From SHWB01 sp050246875 (GTDB lineage Bacteria; Pseudomonadota; Alphaproteobacteria; UBA6615): DNA of 64,000 nt. The stretch is from assembly GCA_050246875.1 (NCBI GenBank), contig JBFWVF010000003.1:310001-374000 (forward strand). The letters are read 5' to 3'. The position numbers and the translations under genes were made by a program. Every line of letters starts with the position of its first letter. Within the stretch, counting starts at the first letter, position 1. The notes under the pieces are model-generated. The model was given only the letters and a program-made list of their open reading frames with translations. It made no database searches and was not told the origin of the DNA. This document shows, piece by piece, positions 63,327-64,000 of the stretch.

Positions 63327-64000
63327 ATGACCGACCAGACGGCGCCCCGCGCCCTGCCCGACCTCGCCGCCATCCGCGATGCCCTCGCCGGGCTGCCCGG
63401 GCCCGACGACGAGGCCGCCGCCGCCGCCGCCGCGCGCGAGCCGATGCTGACCAAGCCCGAAGGCGCGCTCGGGCGGCTGGAGGAGCTGGCCCACTGGGCC
63501 GCCGCCTGGCAGGGCCGCCACCCGGCGCAGGTCGAGCATCCGCGCGTCGCCGTCTTCGCCGGCAATCACGGCGTGGCGGCACGCGGGGTCTCGGCCTACC
63601 CGGCCAGCGTGACGGCGCAGATGGTGCGGAACTTCATCGCCGGCGGCGCCGCCGTGAACCAGCTTTGCCGCATCGCCGATGCCGACCTGCGCGTCTACGA
63701 GCTGGCGCTCGACAGCCCGACCAATGATTTCACGCAAGGTCCCGCGATGAGCCCGGCCGACTGCGCCGGCGCCATCGCCTACGGCATGACGGCCGTCGAG
63801 CCCGGCATCGACCTGCTCGCCGTGGGCGAGATGGGCATCGCCAACACGACGTCGGCCGCCGCGCTGTGCGCCGCCCTCTGGGGCGGCGACGCCGGCGCCT
63901 GGGTCGGCCCCGGCACCGGCGTGCGCGGTGCCGCGCTGGCAGCCAAGATCGAGGCGGTGGAGGCCGGCATCGCGGCCAACGGCGCCGCGCTGGGCGAGCC
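63327..64000 (+). CDS. cobT: Nicotinate-nucleotide-dimethylbenzimidazole phosphoribosyltransferase CobT (partial)
   Basis: The first 224 codons are present; the gene runs off the right edge. MLTKPEGALGRLEELA, FAGNHGVAARGVSAYP and GGAAVNQLCRIADADLRVYELAL are family landmarks, then GEMGIANTTSAAAL. It makes alpha-ribazole phosphate from dimethylbenzimidazole. Called CobU in Pseudomonas nomenclature, not the chelatase subunit CobT. Divergent from cobS, which performs the next step. The start follows an ACGAAG site. Confidence 0.95.
   Translation, partial: MTDQTAPRALPDLAAIRDALAGLPGPDDEAAAAAAAREPMLTKPEGALGRLEELAHWAAAWQGRHPAQVEHPRVAVFAGNHGVAARGVSAYPASVTAQMVRNFIAGGAAVNQLCRIADADLRVYELALDSPTNDFTQGPAMSPADCAGAIAYGMTAVEPGIDLLAVGEMGIANTTSAAALCAALWGGDAGAWVGPGTGVRGAALAAKIEAVEAGIAANGAALGE

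Overview
The window is 64 kb of very GC-rich, densely packed bacterial chromosome. It has no rRNA, tRNA, transposase or phage genes that I could recognise. Several features point to an alphaproteobacterium: a Fur-family Irr regulator (HHH motif) divergent from a fabA-fabB-fabI operon, CobN/CobW-type cobalamin genes, a rubrerythrin / Fe-S oxidoreductase / DUF3501 set, and a contiguous dnaA-dnaN-recF-gyrB block. A Rhodospirillales-like lineage is my guess; the sequence alone does not prove it.

Layout. 1-2.9 kb: end of truB, rpsO, pnp (translation and RNA decay), closed by a strong terminator. 3.0-8.2 kb: a lipoprotein, then on the minus strand an RND efflux pump (fusion protein plus transporter) with a small membrane protein. 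8.3-11.0 kb: fabA-fabB-fabI (minus), divergent from irr. 11.6-14.3 kb: an Irr-box-like palindrome and promoter in front of rubrerythrin, Fe-S oxidoreductase and DUF3501. 14.3-21.0 kb: SH3 protein, 2-hydroxyacid dehydrogenase, an intergenic inverted repeat, then coaBC-dut-Rrf2-cysK-moeB and ubiE (all minus). 21.1-23.6 kb: mutM, a small exported protein, enoyl-CoA hydratase, rpsT. 23.6-32.7 kb: a 726-base gene-free stretch, then dnaA, dnaN-recF-gyrB (overlapping start/stop codons) and a class A penicillin-binding protein. 32.8-40.6 kb: a PhnB-like protein, an MFS/TauE/MFS export cassette, a 3-hydroxyisobutyrate-dehydrogenase-like enzyme, two tandem EamA transporters and a DapA-family aldolase/lyase.

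40.6-64 kb is a cobalamin (vitamin B12) island. It holds 19 recognisable pathway genes in five transcription blocks. On the minus strand: cobS-cobC, then a cobalamin riboswitch, then cobU-cobW-cobN-cobO-(SYLF)-cobQ. cobD lies on the plus strand. cbiX-cobH-cobL-cobI-cbiG/cobJ-cobM runs on minus, cbiD-cobK-(ankyrin) on plus, and cobA-cobB-(YcgN)-(DapA) on minus. cobT starts at the right edge and runs off the window. Most genes overlap by ATGA or GTGA, so they are probably translationally coupled. The gene set mixes the anaerobic route (CbiX, CbiG, CbiD) with the late aerobic cobalt chelatase CobN and CobW. CobG and CobF are not in the window.

The most unusual item is a pair of inverted palindromic repeats inserted in frame inside cobN. 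It adds about 40 residues that translate a dispersed intergenic repeat. A related intergenic inverted repeat lies at 16.0-16.15 kb. Other points of interest are the Irr-box-like palindrome before rubrerythrin, two non-cobalamin genes (SYLF and periplasmic ankyrin) wired into the B12 operons, a CbiX with an Fe-S-type motif and a histidine-rich tail, and a MutM that has lost the usual last zinc-finger cysteine.
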